In this document: positions 27,527 to 36,556 of the stretch, piece after piece | How positions within the stretch are numbered: position 1 is the first letter of the stretch | Layout: the number at the start of each line of letters is the position of its first letter | NCBI RefSeq assembly: GCF_009870785.1 | Contig: NZ_WTWX01000005.1 | Span: 62,001-126,000 of the forward strand | Source of the DNA: Paenibacillus sp. An7 | Lineage (GTDB): Bacteria; Bacillota; Bacilli; Paenibacillales; Paenibacillaceae | Reading direction: 5' to 3' | Length of the DNA stretch: 64,000 bases | Notes under the pieces: model-generated | Database searches by the model: none | Told to the model about the DNA's origin: nothing | The model's input: the letters and a program-made list of their open reading frames with translations, nothing else | Made by a program: the position numbers and the translations under genes

Positions 27527-28642
27527 TCACTCCTTATCCGCTTTCCGCCAGACGGGCACACCTGAAATGCGGATATTATCATCCAGCATTTCTACCTCAA
27601 GATTCCTCAGCGTAATCGCTTCACTCATACGTTCTACTCCTTCAAAATAGAAGCTTCCGAGGTTCTTATAACCGCCGACAATTTTAGGAGCCATGAACAT
27701 AACGAGCCGATCTACCAATTGGTTCTCCAGCATAGCTCCGTTTAACGTACCTCCGCCCTCCAGCAGGATTGAACCAATTTCAAGTTCACTAAGTTTACGA
27801 AGTGCGGCCAAGAGATCAACCCTTGAACCTGTACCAGAGCGAATGACCTGAACACCTTGTTTCTCAAAAAAATCGGCGCGCTCCTTATCCGCTCCCTCCG
27901 TTGTAATCAGAATGGTGGGTGCAAGACCATCTTTCACTACCTTCGCGTCCCGAGGGGTTCGAAGCTGTGAATCTATGATGATCCGCACTGGATTTACACC
28001 ATCCACATCTAACCGGGTTGTTAACTCGGGATTGTCTGCAATTACTGTCCCTACCCCGACCATAATCCCTTGATGACGATGCCGGAGCAAGTGAACATTT
28101 TCTCTCGCTTTTTCATTTGAAATCCACTTACTGTCTCCACTCTTGGCAGCTATTTTCCCATCTAGAGTGGAAGCTGCCTTCAGCGTTACAAAAGGAAGCC
28201 CTGTCGTAATATACTTAAAAAACTTTTCGTTAAGATATTTCGCACGATCTTCAAGCAGTCCCACTTCCACTTCAGTTCCTTGCTCTCGAAGCATAGAGAT
28301 TCCTTTACCCGCAACTTCATGATTCGGATCCTCGCAAGCAATGATCACTTTTTTTACTTTGGCTCTGATCAACTTTTCACTGCATGGAGGAGTTTTGCCG
28401 TAATGAGAGCAAGGTTCTAAGGTAACGTAAACGGTACTTCCTTCCGCTTCTGCCCCAGCCATTTCAAGAGCATGTACTTCCGCATGCCCCTTACCTCTTT
28501 GCAGATGAGTACCGAGCCCAACCATTCGGCCGTTTTTGACAATAACACAACCTACAACTGGATTAATTCCTGTCTGTCCCTGTGCCCTTTCTGCCATTTC
28601 GAGTGCAAGTGTCATGTAGAACTCATCATTCATTACGTCCAT
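27527..28642 (-). CDS. ribD: Bifunctional diaminohydroxyphosphoribosylaminopyrimidine deaminase/reductase
   Basis: The N-terminal deaminase domain has the zinc motif HAEVHAL and PCSHYGKTPPC; the C-terminal reductase domain begins near residue 150 (LKAASTLDGKIA). Second and third steps of riboflavin synthesis. The start is the ATG at 28640-28642, with GGGGTGA 5 nt upstream; a GTG three codons earlier is inside that ribosome binding site. First gene of the operon, behind the FMN riboswitch. Confidence 0.95.
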   Translation of the reverse strand: MDVMNDEFYMTLALEMAERAQGQTGINPVVGCVIVKNGRMVGLGTHLQRGKGHAEVHALEMAGAEAEGSTVYVTLEPCSHYGKTPPCSEKLIRAKVKKVIIACEDPNHEVAGKGISMLREQGTEVEVGLLEDRAKYLNEKFFKYITTGLPFVTLKAASTLDGKIAAKSGDSKWISNEKARENVHLLRHRHQGIMVGVGTVIADNPELTTRLDVDGVNPVRIIIDSQLRTPRDAKVVKDGLAPTILITTEGADKERADFFEKQGVQVIRSGTGSRVDLLAALRKLSELEIGSILLEGGGTLNGAMLENQLVDRLVMFMAPKIVGGYKNLGSFYFEGVERMSEAITLRNLEVEMLDDNIRISGVPVWRKADKE

Positions 28643-28687
28643 ATAGATCACCCCATTTCACTATGCCTCTTTCAAGCAATAGAAAAC

Positions 28688-28730
28688 AAAAAAGACCCTC
28701 AACCGATACATAATATCGGACGGGGGCCCT
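28688..28730 (-). terminator. Terminator of the FMN riboswitch
   Basis: CCGATA/TATCGG stem extended by G/C-rich flanks (GGGGG/CCCTC), then TTTTTTG in the gene direction. It lies 46 bp before ribD, in the place of the regulatory terminator. Confidence 0.8.
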
Positions 28731-28892
28731 GAGAGAACGACGAATAAAAGCATAACAAATCAAAATCGCTAATAAGCAGCTCTTCATTATAGGTATGCCA
28801 AATAAATAGACATAACAAATAGAAAAACTTCTGCTAACTCAACTGATTTGATAGCTAGTATATAAACAAATAACGTCTATGTACTTTCTATT

Positions 28893-29047
28893 CCTTCTCT
28901 CATCCAGACTATACTGTCGGTTCCGGAGTTTCACCAGATCCACCGTAAGCATACGCTTAGCGGGTCACGGACTTAGACTGATCCATATTCCAATTACGTA
29001 CCATGGAGGTCATCACCGCCGGTAGGGAATTTCGCCCTGCCCCGAAG
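28893..29047 (-). promoter_or_regulatory. FMN riboswitch (RFN element)
   Basis: In the gene direction the conserved blocks are TTCGGGGCAGGG, GAAATTCCC, ACCGGCGGTGATGACC, a variable arm, CCGGAACCGACAG and CTGGATGAGAGAAGG. FMN binding would favour the terminator at 28688-28730 and shut down ribDEABH. About 160 bp of AT-rich sequence lies between the aptamer and that terminator. Confidence 0.95.
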
Positions 29048-29082
29048 GAAAATCGATATGAAATTGTAAAAAGCTTAATGAA

Positions 29083-29111
29083 ATAGTAGCACCCTGCTCT
29101 ATAAAAATCAA
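29083..29111 (-). promoter_or_regulatory. Predicted SigA promoter of the rib operon
   Basis: TTGATT, 17-bp spacer, TACTAT in the gene direction, ending about 36 bp before the aptamer. Confidence 0.75.
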
Positions 29112-29142
29112 CAGGATCTATAAATAATTCATTCTTAAAAAT

Positions 29143-29168
29143 AAAAAAGCACCCCTGCTCGGGGGTGC
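29143..29168 (-). terminator. Rho-independent terminator after the cyclophilin gene
   Basis: GCACCCC/GGGGTGC arms, 6-nt loop, TTTTTT in the gene direction. Confidence 0.9.
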
Positions 29169-29182
29169 CTGCGGACTAAATC

Positions 29183-29623
29183 CTATTCAACATCAAATAC
29201 TTTAACCTCTACCATCTTGTCCCCATTTTTCATGTTAAGGGCTGTTTCAAGACCAGAAGTTACTTTACCAAATACAGTGTGAACACCATCTAAATGTGGT
29301 TGTGGTTCATGCACAATGAAAAACTGACTGGAGCCAGTATCTCTGCCTGCATGAGCCATAGACAAGGAACCTGCCACATGTTTATGAGGATTTCCTGCAG
29401 TTTCACATTTGATCGTAGTTCCGCTGCCGCCCATACCCGTACCTGTAGGGTCTCCACCTTGACTAACAAAACCTGGGATTACTCTGTGGAAAATAACTCC
29501 ATCATAAAATCCCTCATTAGCCAATTTCTCGAAGTTTGCTACGGTGTTAGGAGCTTCATTTGGGTAAAATTCAAGTTCCATTTTTTCCCCATTTTCCATA
29601 ACAATATATCCTTTTTTAGCCAT
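29183..29623 (-). CDS. ppiB: Peptidyl-prolyl cis-trans isomerase, cyclophilin type
   Basis: Cytoplasmic cyclophilin. Active-site residues lie in [21 protein letters not shown] and [12 protein letters not shown]. 146 aa with no signal peptide. The start is the ATG of MAKKGY at 29621-29623, 7 nt after AGGAGG; the open frame continues upstream but has no good ribosome binding site there. Monocistronic by its own terminator. Confidence 0.93.
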   Translation of the reverse strand: MAKKGYIVMENGEKMELEFYPNEAPNTVANFEKLANEGFYDGVIFHRVIPGFVSQGGDPTGTGMGGSGTTIKCETAGNPHKHVAGSLSMAHAGRDTGSSQFFIVHEPQPHLDGVHTVFGKVTSGLETALNMKNGDKMVEVKVFDVE

Positions 29624-29705
29624 TGTAATTCCTCCTAAAAAATAAATTGCCTCCAATAGCATACTATGAGTAAACACTGTAAAGCAACTTTGAGCATTCT
29701 CATCA

Positions 29706-29729
29706 TAAAAAATAGAGCCTAAAAGCTCT
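29706..29729 (-). terminator. Rho-independent terminator after the deoxyribosyltransferase gene
   Basis: AGAGC/GCTCT arms, 6-nt loop, then ATTTTTTATG in the gene direction. Confidence 0.7.
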
Positions 29730-29777
29730 CTTGAGTAAAAAAAGCAGAATCATATCCTTTTCTTACTTCAATTATCT

Positions 29778-30269
29778 CTACATTACATCTCCAGTGAAAG
29801 GCATATTGGGCATGTCAATAAAATGATAATCCGCAACTGCCTCTGCAGATTCAAGGTACGCATGGCAACTTTGGCTAATCATCAAGTTAACAACACCTGA
29901 CTTTTCATGCACAATGATAACAGGCTTACCTTTAGCAATGGCATAACCAATCTCAAAAGCTGTACCACTGTCTACATGTCCATGTCTTACACCATGCAGC
30001 TCAGTCTCTCCTTCATAATCAATCACTGCAACGACAACATCAGCCCAATCAACATGCTTAACATCATTACGATAAACTGCATCTGCCCACTCTGCTGTAT
30101 ACATAGTTAGATGGGTTAGCTGCTCAAGTCTTGGAGAAAAGAACTCTCCAACATAAGGATTACTCTCCAGTGCTTTCTCAACTCTCTGCACTCTGTCAAT
30201 TTGTTCCTCATTAAAAAACGGACTAGCAAGGTACACTTTAACCTTATTCATTTCTTGTTTCATCATCAT
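29778..30269 (-). CDS. Nucleoside 2-deoxyribosyltransferase family protein
   Basis: Rossmann-like PF05014-type enzyme that exchanges bases on 2'-deoxynucleosides or hydrolyses them. VYLASPFF at the N-terminus is the sugar-binding start of the family, and SGTAFEIGYAIAKGKPV contains the expected nucleophilic Glu. 163 aa. Of three adjacent ATGs the first (30267-30269) is 6 nt from GAGGAGA. It has a terminator on each side, so it is transcribed alone, from the region with paired repeats at 30394-30428. Substrate preference cannot be read. Confidence 0.82.
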   Translation of the reverse strand: MMMKQEMNKVKVYLASPFFNEEQIDRVQRVEKALESNPYVGEFFSPRLEQLTHLTMYTAEWADAVYRNDVKHVDWADVVVAVIDYEGETELHGVRHGHVDSGTAFEIGYAIAKGKPVIIVHEKSGVVNLMISQSCHAYLESAEAVADYHFIDMPNMPFTGDVM

Positions 30270-30393
30270 GATCAATCTCCTCTTTTATAGTCATTATTTT
30301 AATTTGTTATCCTACCCAAATCAATACGCTACACTTTTCATCTCTTAACTCGATCTGTAACCTCAGGTTAACCGGTTTGGTAAAAGTGTGGCG

Positions 30394-30428
30394 ATTATAT
30401 AAACCAAGGTGTCAAGTATATAAACCAA
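30394..30428 (-). repeat. Paired 12-bp direct repeats over a TATAAT
   Basis: TATATAAACCAA (plus strand) occurs at 30396-30407 and 30417-30428, start to start 21 bp. The downstream copy overlaps a perfect TATAAT (30394-30399, gene strand) in front of the deoxyribosyltransferase gene. No -35 lies at a normal distance: a TTGACA is present but only 10 bp away. Confidence 0.6.
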
Positions 30429-30452
30429 AGAAAGAGAGCTTTTCAGCTCTCT
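30429..30452 (-). terminator. Terminator after lysA
   Basis: Perfect AGAGAGCT/AGCTCTCT stem with a GAAA tetraloop in the gene direction, followed by TTCTTTGG. Confidence 0.7.
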
Positions 30453-30527
30453 CTACTCTTCCTGAAGCCACAGCTTCTAAGGTAAGATTCTTGGTCTATC
30501 GACATTTCAGAACATGATCAACCTGTA

Positions 30528-31859
30528 CTAAGAAGTCACCGTTTGCTTATTCATACGTGCGGGAATCAGATCATTACGAACGATATCTTCGTGGCTCTCT
30601 CTACGAACAACCAAATCGCTTTGTCCATCCTGTACAAAAACAACAGCGGGCCTGCGAATCCGGTTATAATTGCTTGCCATTGAATAGTTATAAGCACCCG
30701 TACAAGCTACCGCTAAGAGATCTCCTGTTTCCACTTTTGGGAGCGCCAAATCCCATATCAGCATATCTCCACTCTCACAAGCTTTCCCTGCGATAGATAC
30801 CGTCTCAGCTGCAGGTTCATTCGCACGGTTAGCCAGCATAGCTTCATACTGAGATTCATATAATGCAGGACGTGGATTATCTGACATTCCGCCATCGACA
30901 GCAACATATTTACGAACTCCAGGGATCTCTTTACTTGTACCTACGGTATACAGTGTAGTTCCTGCTTCCCCGACAAGACTACGGCCTGGTTCAACCCAGA
31001 TTTCAGGAAGTTCTTCACCAATACCTGCAAAATGATTCTTAACACCGTCCGTTATCGCTTTAACATACTGTGACACTTCGAGAGGTGTATCCCCCTCTAC
31101 ATAACGGATTCCAAATCCACCGCCAAGATTAACGACCTGGAATGTAAGTCCAAGCTTCTCTTTTACTTCTCTAGCGAATCCAGCTACACGCTCTACTGCC
31201 ATATGGAAACCTTCCACTTCGAAGATTTGAGAACCAATATGAGAATGTACACCAAGGAGCTGTAAATGAGACTGCTTACTTGCCAGTTCTATAGCTTCAA
31301 AAGCAGATCCATTACCAATATCAAATCCAAATTTGGAATCCGTCTGTCCAGTAGAAATATATTCATGTGTATGTGCTTCAACACCTGGAGTAATCCGCAG
31401 CAAAATTTTCACAGTCTGATGCTTTTCTGCTGCCATGGCTTGCAATAGATGAATCTCAGTAAAGTTATCTACTACAAAACAACCAATCTTTGCATCCAGC
31501 GCCATTTCAATTTCGTCAGGTGTTTTATTGTTCCCGTGAAAATGAATACGTTCTGCCGGGAAACCCGCTTGCATTGCGGTATATAATTCTCCATCTGAAA
31601 CCACATCCAAGGAAAGACCTTCCTGTTCCACAAGAGTGCACATTGCTTTTACACTGAAAGCTTTGCTTGCATAGGCTACTTGAAAAGTGAGTCCTGATGC
31701 TTTGAATGCATCCATATACTCTCTTGCACGCTGACGAATCAAATGCTCGTCTACGATGTATAGCGGTGTTCCATATTCTTTTTTTAGTTCAACCGTATCG
31801 CAGCCACCGATTTCAAGATGACCTAAAGCATTAATACTGCTAGTACCGTGTAAATACAT
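30528..31859 (-). CDS. lysA: Diaminopimelate decarboxylase
   Basis: PLP enzyme that makes lysine from meso-diaminopimelate. The PLP lysine is in AYASKAFS near residue 62; HGNNKT, LGGGFGIRY, EPGRS and the dimer-contact Cys in CESGD are all present. 443 aa. The start is the ATG of MYLHGT at 31857-31859. Located after spoVAF, as in B. subtilis. Confidence 0.96.
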   Translation of the reverse strand: MYLHGTSSINALGHLEIGGCDTVELKKEYGTPLYIVDEHLIRQRAREYMDAFKASGLTFQVAYASKAFSVKAMCTLVEQEGLSLDVVSDGELYTAMQAGFPAERIHFHGNNKTPDEIEMALDAKIGCFVVDNFTEIHLLQAMAAEKHQTVKILLRITPGVEAHTHEYISTGQTDSKFGFDIGNGSAFEAIELASKQSHLQLLGVHSHIGSQIFEVEGFHMAVERVAGFAREVKEKLGLTFQVVNLGGGFGIRYVEGDTPLEVSQYVKAITDGVKNHFAGIGEELPEIWVEPGRSLVGEAGTTLYTVGTSKEIPGVRKYVAVDGGMSDNPRPALYESQYEAMLANRANEPAAETVSIAGKACESGDMLIWDLALPKVETGDLLAVACTGAYNYSMASNYNRIRRPAVVFVQDGQSDLVVRRESHEDIVRNDLIPARMNKQTVTS

Positions 31860-32033
31860 TGTTGGCAATTCCTCACTTTTCCTGGAATGATTCCATCTAA
31901 TTTTACACCAGTATAGCAGAATTTGGCTTTACGTATATATGGATTAATCGGCACATCATTTGTATTTTAATTACTGGAATTTTTTTCATAATTTCTTTTT
32001 GATGAGTTAACAAATTGATTCAAACGGCGAACC

Positions 32034-33611
32034 TTACTTCTTCTTCGCCGGTTGCCGTGTATTATCTCGCGGCTTATTGAATGATGGTCTCTTCTTAGAT
32101 GCAAGTACCGGAGAACGAATTATTGTTTCCATCATTGCCTTTGCATTAAAAGGTATAAACGGCCAGAGATACGCCGAATTATATGAACGATGGAGAGCAA
32201 GGATCAAGATCAGGATTGTCGTTCCTATGATCAGCCCCGGAGCTTTAAATGCAGCTACGACAACTAGTAAGATCAGCCTGACAATTCGGTTCGCGAGACC
32301 TAGTTCATAACTTGGCGTAGCGAACATACCTATAGCTGCAACCGCCATATACAGCAGCACTTCATTAACAAAGAGCCCTGTTTTGACGGCAACATCTCCA
32401 ATGAGAATGGCAGCAATCAGCCCCATCGCTGAGGCCAGCGGAGTAGGTGTATGCACGGCCGCCATCCGCATCAGGTCAATTCCTATCTCAACAATGAGAA
32501 ACTGCATGATGATCGGCAGTTTTACATTTTCTTGAGGCCCAATAAACTCCATTCCCTCTGGTTTTAGACTGGGCTCGATGACAAAGAGCATCCATAAAGG
32601 AAGCAGAAATAAAGAGGCAAAGATCCCTAGATAACGGACTAGCCGTAAATAAGTCCCCATAAAAGGCGTTTGCCTATTTTCTTCCGCATGCTGACAAAGA
32701 TCAAAGAATGTCGTCGGCATAATCATAACGCTCGGTGATGTATCTACAAAAACGACAACCCTGCCCTCCAACAAGTGGGAAGCTACCGAATCAGGCCTTT
32801 CCGAGTATCTAACCAAAGGAAAAGGATTCCAACCTTCATTAATAATCGCTTCTTCGAGCTGTTTATCTGCAAGCGGGATACCATCAAGGTTTACCTTCTC
32901 AATCTTTTTACGAATACTATCAACTTGTACTTTATCGACAATATCATCGATGTAAGCAATACAAACATCTGTTTTTGTTCTGCGACCAACTTGCAACAAC
33001 TCAAGCTTGAACCCTGGGTCACGAAGTCTTCTGCGGACGAGAGCAACGTTGGTCAGCAGCGTCTCTGTAAAACCATCTCTTGATCCCCGAACGACTCGTT
33101 CCAGTGAAGGTTCTTCAGGACTTCGGGCTGGGTAACTACGTGTATCAATGACGAGTGCTGTTTCTTCACCTTCAATAAAGAATGCACTCATTCCGCTCAT
33201 TACCTGGATAAAGATTTTACTGAGTTCTGTATATTTCGTTACCTGGATGTGGGGAATGTAATACTCAAAGAAATCTTCCGCTGCATCAACACTCATTCCC
33301 CTTGAACTCACATAGGATAGTCTCTCTAATATTTCTGTTAACACTGCGTCTTTGGTAAGGCCTGTAACGAATAATAACCCCGTATGTCTTCCGCCGAGCG
33401 TCATTTCCCGGAAGTTAATATCAAAACTTTCTCCAAGTCCCATGACATATTTAAACGTTTCCTTGAGCTTATCAAATTCAGGAAGCACTGTGTCTTTTCC
33501 CTGCCAATAAACAACAGATTCTTCGATTGAATCTGATCGTTCACTGTGCTTTTTCTCTTTGAGTTCAGCTTCTCTCATTTTTTCTTTTTCTTTCTCTTTT
33601 TCTTCTGGCAT
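32034..33611 (-). CDS. spoVAF: Stage V sporulation protein AF (GerA-type membrane protein)
   Basis: Inner spore membrane protein related to the A subunits of GerA receptors. The N-terminal soluble domain starts with a Glu/Lys-rich low-complexity stretch (residues 3-25); a GerA-like region follows (LVIDTRSYPARSPEEP, FVDTSPSVMIMPTTFFD), then five or so TM helices and a basic tail. 525 aa. It is 14 bp after spoVAB, although in B. subtilis spoVAC, AD, AEB and AEA intervene. Confidence 0.92.
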   Translation of the reverse strand: MPEEKEKEKEKMREAELKEKKHSERSDSIEESVVYWQGKDTVLPEFDKLKETFKYVMGLGESFDINFREMTLGGRHTGLLFVTGLTKDAVLTEILERLSYVSSRGMSVDAAEDFFEYYIPHIQVTKYTELSKIFIQVMSGMSAFFIEGEETALVIDTRSYPARSPEEPSLERVVRGSRDGFTETLLTNVALVRRRLRDPGFKLELLQVGRRTKTDVCIAYIDDIVDKVQVDSIRKKIEKVNLDGIPLADKQLEEAIINEGWNPFPLVRYSERPDSVASHLLEGRVVVFVDTSPSVMIMPTTFFDLCQHAEENRQTPFMGTYLRLVRYLGIFASLFLLPLWMLFVIEPSLKPEGMEFIGPQENVKLPIIMQFLIVEIGIDLMRMAAVHTPTPLASAMGLIAAILIGDVAVKTGLFVNEVLLYMAVAAIGMFATPSYELGLANRIVRLILLVVVAAFKAPGLIIGTTILILILALHRSYNSAYLWPFIPFNAKAMMETIIRSPVLASKKRPSFNKPRDNTRQPAKKK

Positions 33612-33625
33612 AATCAGGTCCTCCC

Positions 33626-34048
33626 TTATTTGTCAAAGATAAACCAATCAAATAACGAACCTGCTACTTTTCCAAAAACCATAGCCATGAGTAATCCGAA
33701 TAGATACGGTTTCATTCCCAGCCTTTTCGCTAATATAGGAAGTACATTGAGCACTTCGGTTAGTGCAGCTGCAAGCAGACCAATAAATACACCGCATAGT
33801 AATCCCACAAAAACAGCCACAATTGGCAGCAATCTAATTTTTAAATGCCAAAAATCAGCTGCCGTTCCAATCAGAGACCCGGATATCATAGCGACTTCAT
33901 ATGCATGGGCCTTGTCGTATGAGCGAGTTAACTGTGCGAGCCGCGGAATGATATCCAGCACGATAAACAAAGCAATGACACCACTTCCAACCGCAATACC
34001 GCTGGCGACACCAAGAAACATAATAATGACGCCATCAAGTACAGTCAT
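33626..34048 (-). CDS. spoVAB: Stage V sporulation protein AB
   Basis: 140-aa protein with four hydrophobic segments, part of the SpoVA set involved in dipicolinic acid movement across the inner spore membrane. The start MTVLDGVIIMFLGVASG and FGKVAGSLFDWF near the end fit SpoVAB. The ATG is 7 nt after AGGG and overlaps spoVAA by 4 bp. Confidence 0.9.
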   Translation of the reverse strand: MTVLDGVIIMFLGVASGIAVGSGVIALFIVLDIIPRLAQLTRSYDKAHAYEVAMISGSLIGTAADFWHLKIRLLPIVAVFVGLLCGVFIGLLAAALTEVLNVLPILAKRLGMKPYLFGLLMAMVFGKVAGSLFDWFIFDK

Positions 34049-34704
34049 AGTGAATCCCTGCCGCTCAAGTTATCCGTGCTGATTGAAGATTTAATACGTT
34101 CATATTCCTCGCTGATCGTGTACTGATCTACATTCTGTTGATACAGATACATTTCCACTTCAAGCGGAGTAGGCTCATCGTTCCACTTTTTCTTAAATAA
34201 GTGGTTAAAAAATACGGCCATACCAAACCCTATTCCGATGGAATAAGCAATCTGGAACATATAAGGATTCTCATCCCTATACCCAGTAAGCATCTCAACA
34301 ACACGAACATGAACCTCTTTCATATTGACGTCTGCATGAAAATTCATAATGGTCAGAGCTGATCCGAAAAACAGCAAAAGCCATACTAAAATGAAAAGAG
34401 ATTTGGAAGGAGGCTTCTCATTTGGGAGAAGTTCGACCAAGGTATGGCTGCTCCCAAGCGTCTCCACCTGAGCACTCGGAACGACTTGTTTAATCCGCGC
34501 AATAAGAGGAAGCACATCAATAAGTAACAATGTCCCATCTTTTTTTTCAGTATGTATCAGTACGGTTTCCCGTAATTTATGCTCATACTCTGGCGGATCA
34601 CTCAAAATATTAGCAACATGCTTAATTTGGAGTGTGCTACCCATCTTAATTTTAATTCGGCTGTGCAGCCGAACGTACACTACAGGAGTGGATGTTCCAT
34701 TCAT
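34045..34704 (-). CDS. spoVAA: Stage V sporulation protein AA
   Basis: Soluble N-terminal half (VYVRLHSRIKI, VLPLIARIKQVVPSA) followed by two TM helices (about residues 125-145 and 180-200), as in SpoVAA. The GTG further upstream is too close to AAGGAG; the ATG at 34702-34704 is 11 nt away and is preferred. First gene of spoVAA-AB-AF, with a SigG-type promoter about 36 bp upstream of the start codon. Confidence 0.9.
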   Translation of the reverse strand: MNGTSTPVVYVRLHSRIKIKMGSTLQIKHVANILSDPPEYEHKLRETVLIHTEKKDGTLLLIDVLPLIARIKQVVPSAQVETLGSSHTLVELLPNEKPPSKSLFILVWLLLFFGSALTIMNFHADVNMKEVHVRVVEMLTGYRDENPYMFQIAYSIGIGFGMAVFFNHLFKKKWNDEPTPLEVEMYLYQQNVDQYTISEEYERIKSSISTDNLSGRDSL

Positions 34705-34739
34705 CCCTGGCGTCACTCCTTATACTGCGAAATTAGACA

Positions 34740-34769
34740 TAGTATGGAGATTTAGGCTCTTAATTATTC
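34740..34769 (-). promoter_or_regulatory. Predicted SigG promoter of spoVAA
   Basis: In the gene direction GAATA, 18-bp spacer, CATACTA. Both boxes and the spacer fit the published B. subtilis SigG pattern GHATR-N18-CATNHTA. Confidence 0.75.
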
Positions 34770-34813
34770 CGAAATTCAGGAATATAGGTTGATTCAGCGA
34801 AAACGACATCACT

Positions 34814-34847
34814 AAAAAGACCCCATCCTAAGTACAGGATAGGGTCT
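34814..34847 (-). terminator. Terminator after sigF
   Basis: AGACCCTATCCT/AGGATGGGGTCT stem with one mismatch and a 6-nt loop, then TTTTT in the gene direction. It separates spoIIA from spoVA. Confidence 0.85.
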
Positions 34848-34924
34848 CACTAGTTTCGTGTTATCGTTGTTACACGAATTAACTAAATACTTACCTACAC
34901 ATCATCAGTTTCTTACTTGCACCG

Positions 34925-35680
34925 TTACTGCGCAATCTGATCACGAATGACCTGTAGAATTTTCTTTTCTAATCTGGATACTTGTACTTGGGAAATACCA
35001 AGTCTTGTAGCTACTTCGGACTGAGTCTGATCGCGGTAATATCTGAGATATACAATCAGTCGCTCTCGCTCAGACAAAGTTCCAATCGCTTCATTCAACG
35101 CTAGTTTATCAAACCAGCGCTCCTGAGATTCGTCAGCAATCTGATCCATTAAGGTAATTGGATCTCCATCATTCTCAAATACCGTCTCATGAATGGAAGT
35201 AGGAGGCTTATTTGCCTCCTGTGCGAAGACTACTTCTTCTGGTGTAATCTCCAGCGCCTCTGCCACTTCTTTAATTGTCGGCAACCGGTCTAAATATTTA
35301 GAAAGTTCGTCTTTCTTTTTACGAACTTTGTTCGCTGTCTCCTTAAGTGACCGGCTTACCTTGATGGTTCCATCATCTCTTAGGAACCTTTGAATCTCGC
35401 CAATGATCATTGGCACTGCATACGTAGAGAACTTGACGTCGTAGCTGAGATCAAACTTATCTACTGATTTCAGCAGCCCGATGCAGCCGATCTGAAACAG
35501 ATCCTCAGGCTCGTATCCACGGTTCATAAACCGCTGTACGACGGACCACACAAGACGTATGTTACAATTGACAAGCGTGTCTCTGGCCACATTGTCCCCG
35601 CTTTGGGAGAGAGCAATGAGGCGTTTGACTTCCGCATCTTCTAGATACGTGTGTGTTTTATGTTTCGTTTCTGCTTCCAT
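34925..35680 (-). CDS. sigF: RNA polymerase sporulation sigma factor SigF (SpoIIAC)
   Basis: First forespore-specific sigma factor. Region 2 (VNCNIRLVWSVVQRF, EDLFQIGCIGLLKSVDKFD, FSTYAVPMIIGEIQRF), region 3 and region 4 with its helix-turn-helix (SEVATRLGISQVQVSRLEKKIL) are intact. 251 aa. It is held inactive by SpoIIAB until engulfment begins. It lies 11 bp after spoIIAB. Confidence 0.97.
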   Translation of the reverse strand: MEAETKHKTHTYLEDAEVKRLIALSQSGDNVARDTLVNCNIRLVWSVVQRFMNRGYEPEDLFQIGCIGLLKSVDKFDLSYDVKFSTYAVPMIIGEIQRFLRDDGTIKVSRSLKETANKVRKKKDELSKYLDRLPTIKEVAEALEITPEEVVFAQEANKPPTSIHETVFENDGDPITLMDQIADESQERWFDKLALNEAIGTLSERERLIVYLRYYRDQTQSEVATRLGISQVQVSRLEKKILQVIRDQIAQ

Positions 35681-35691
35681 AGGTCCAACCC

Positions 35692-36144
35692 CTAATTATA
35701 CAGTGCTTTCTTGGATTCAATCCTCTTCTTCATGAGGATTGAAGTCCCGCGTCCAAGCTCGCTTGACACTTCAAATTCATCCATGAAGTTTTCCATAATC
35801 GTAAAGCCCATACCTGAACGTTCCAGCTCCGGCTTAGAAGTATAAAGCGGCTGCTTAGCCATTTCGAGATCCTCTATTCCGTGTCCGTTATCTTCAATAA
35901 CCAGGGTAATGGTATCGTTAAGGATCTCTGCCCTAATCGTAACCACACCGCTCTCATCACTGTGATAACCATGAATAATGCTATTAGTTACTGCTTCTGA
36001 TACCACGGTCTTCAGATCACTCAGTTCATCCATCGTTGGATCAAGCTGTGAAATAAAGGCAGCAACAGCCACACGAGCAAAAGATTCATTTTCCGACTTT
36101 GCAGAGAACTGCAAGTTCATAAAATTCGATTGTCCTGGTTTCAT
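35692..36144 (-). CDS. spoIIAB: Anti-sigma F factor SpoIIAB
   Basis: GHKL serine kinase that sequesters SigF and phosphorylates SpoIIAA. N-box [11 protein letters not shown] near residue 50, G1 box DNGHGIED, G2 SGMGFTIME. 150 aa. The ATG overlaps the spoIIAA stop by 4 bp, consistent with tight stoichiometry. Confidence 0.97.
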   Translation of the reverse strand: MKPGQSNFMNLQFSAKSENESFARVAVAAFISQLDPTMDELSDLKTVVSEAVTNSIIHGYHSDESGVVTIRAEILNDTITLVIEDNGHGIEDLEMAKQPLYTSKPELERSGMGFTIMENFMDEFEVSSELGRGTSILMKKRIESKKALYN

Positions 36145-36494
36145 GAAACTACCTCCAGACCCGAGAGGGCACTTCCCTCATTATCAAAAACCGGCATTAT
36201 TTTGAACAAGCCCGACATATCAAGCAAACGGTGAACCGCTGGATTAGCGCCCGAGATCACCATTTTCCCGCCTTTATGATGGATCAGTTTATAGCGTCCT
36301 AAAATGACACCGAGACCCGAACTGTCCATAAACTGAAGATCTTGTAAACTAAGTACGAGATGCTTGCACTGTTGCTTCTGAATCGCTTCATCCATCTGCA
36401 TACGAACGCCATCTGCCGTGTGATGATCTAGCTCTCCTGTAAGCCGGACAATGAGTACCCCGCGATCGTGCTCCATGTTCACTTGCAAATTCAT
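36141..36494 (-). CDS. spoIIAA: Anti-anti-sigma F factor SpoIIAA
   Basis: STAS-domain protein. The regulatory phospho-serine is Ser58 in [11 protein letters not shown]. When dephosphorylated by SpoIIE it displaces SigF from SpoIIAB. 117 aa. A SigH-type promoter is predicted 35-60 bp upstream, separate from dacF. Confidence 0.96.
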   Translation of the reverse strand: MNLQVNMEHDRGVLIVRLTGELDHHTADGVRMQMDEAIQKQQCKHLVLSLQDLQFMDSSGLGVILGRYKLIHHKGGKMVISGANPAVHRLLDMSGLFKIMPVFDNEGSALSGLEVVS

Positions 36495-36528
36495 GCTTGC
36501 TCACTCTCCTCCCTGTCATAGCCAACCA

Positions 36529-36556
36529 TTTCTACATCTGTAAAATGGTTTCCTGC
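36529..36556 (-). promoter_or_regulatory. Predicted SigH promoter of spoIIAA within an inverted repeat
   Basis: Gene-strand GCAGGAAACC, 11-bp spacer, GTAGAAA, close to the SigH pattern RNAGGAAWWW-N11/12-RNNGAAT. An 8-bp inverted repeat AACCATTT/AAATGGTT (36524-36531 and 36543-36550) straddles the -10 and spacer. A TTTTGTCGG sequence similar to a Spo0A box lies just upstream. Confidence 0.65.
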
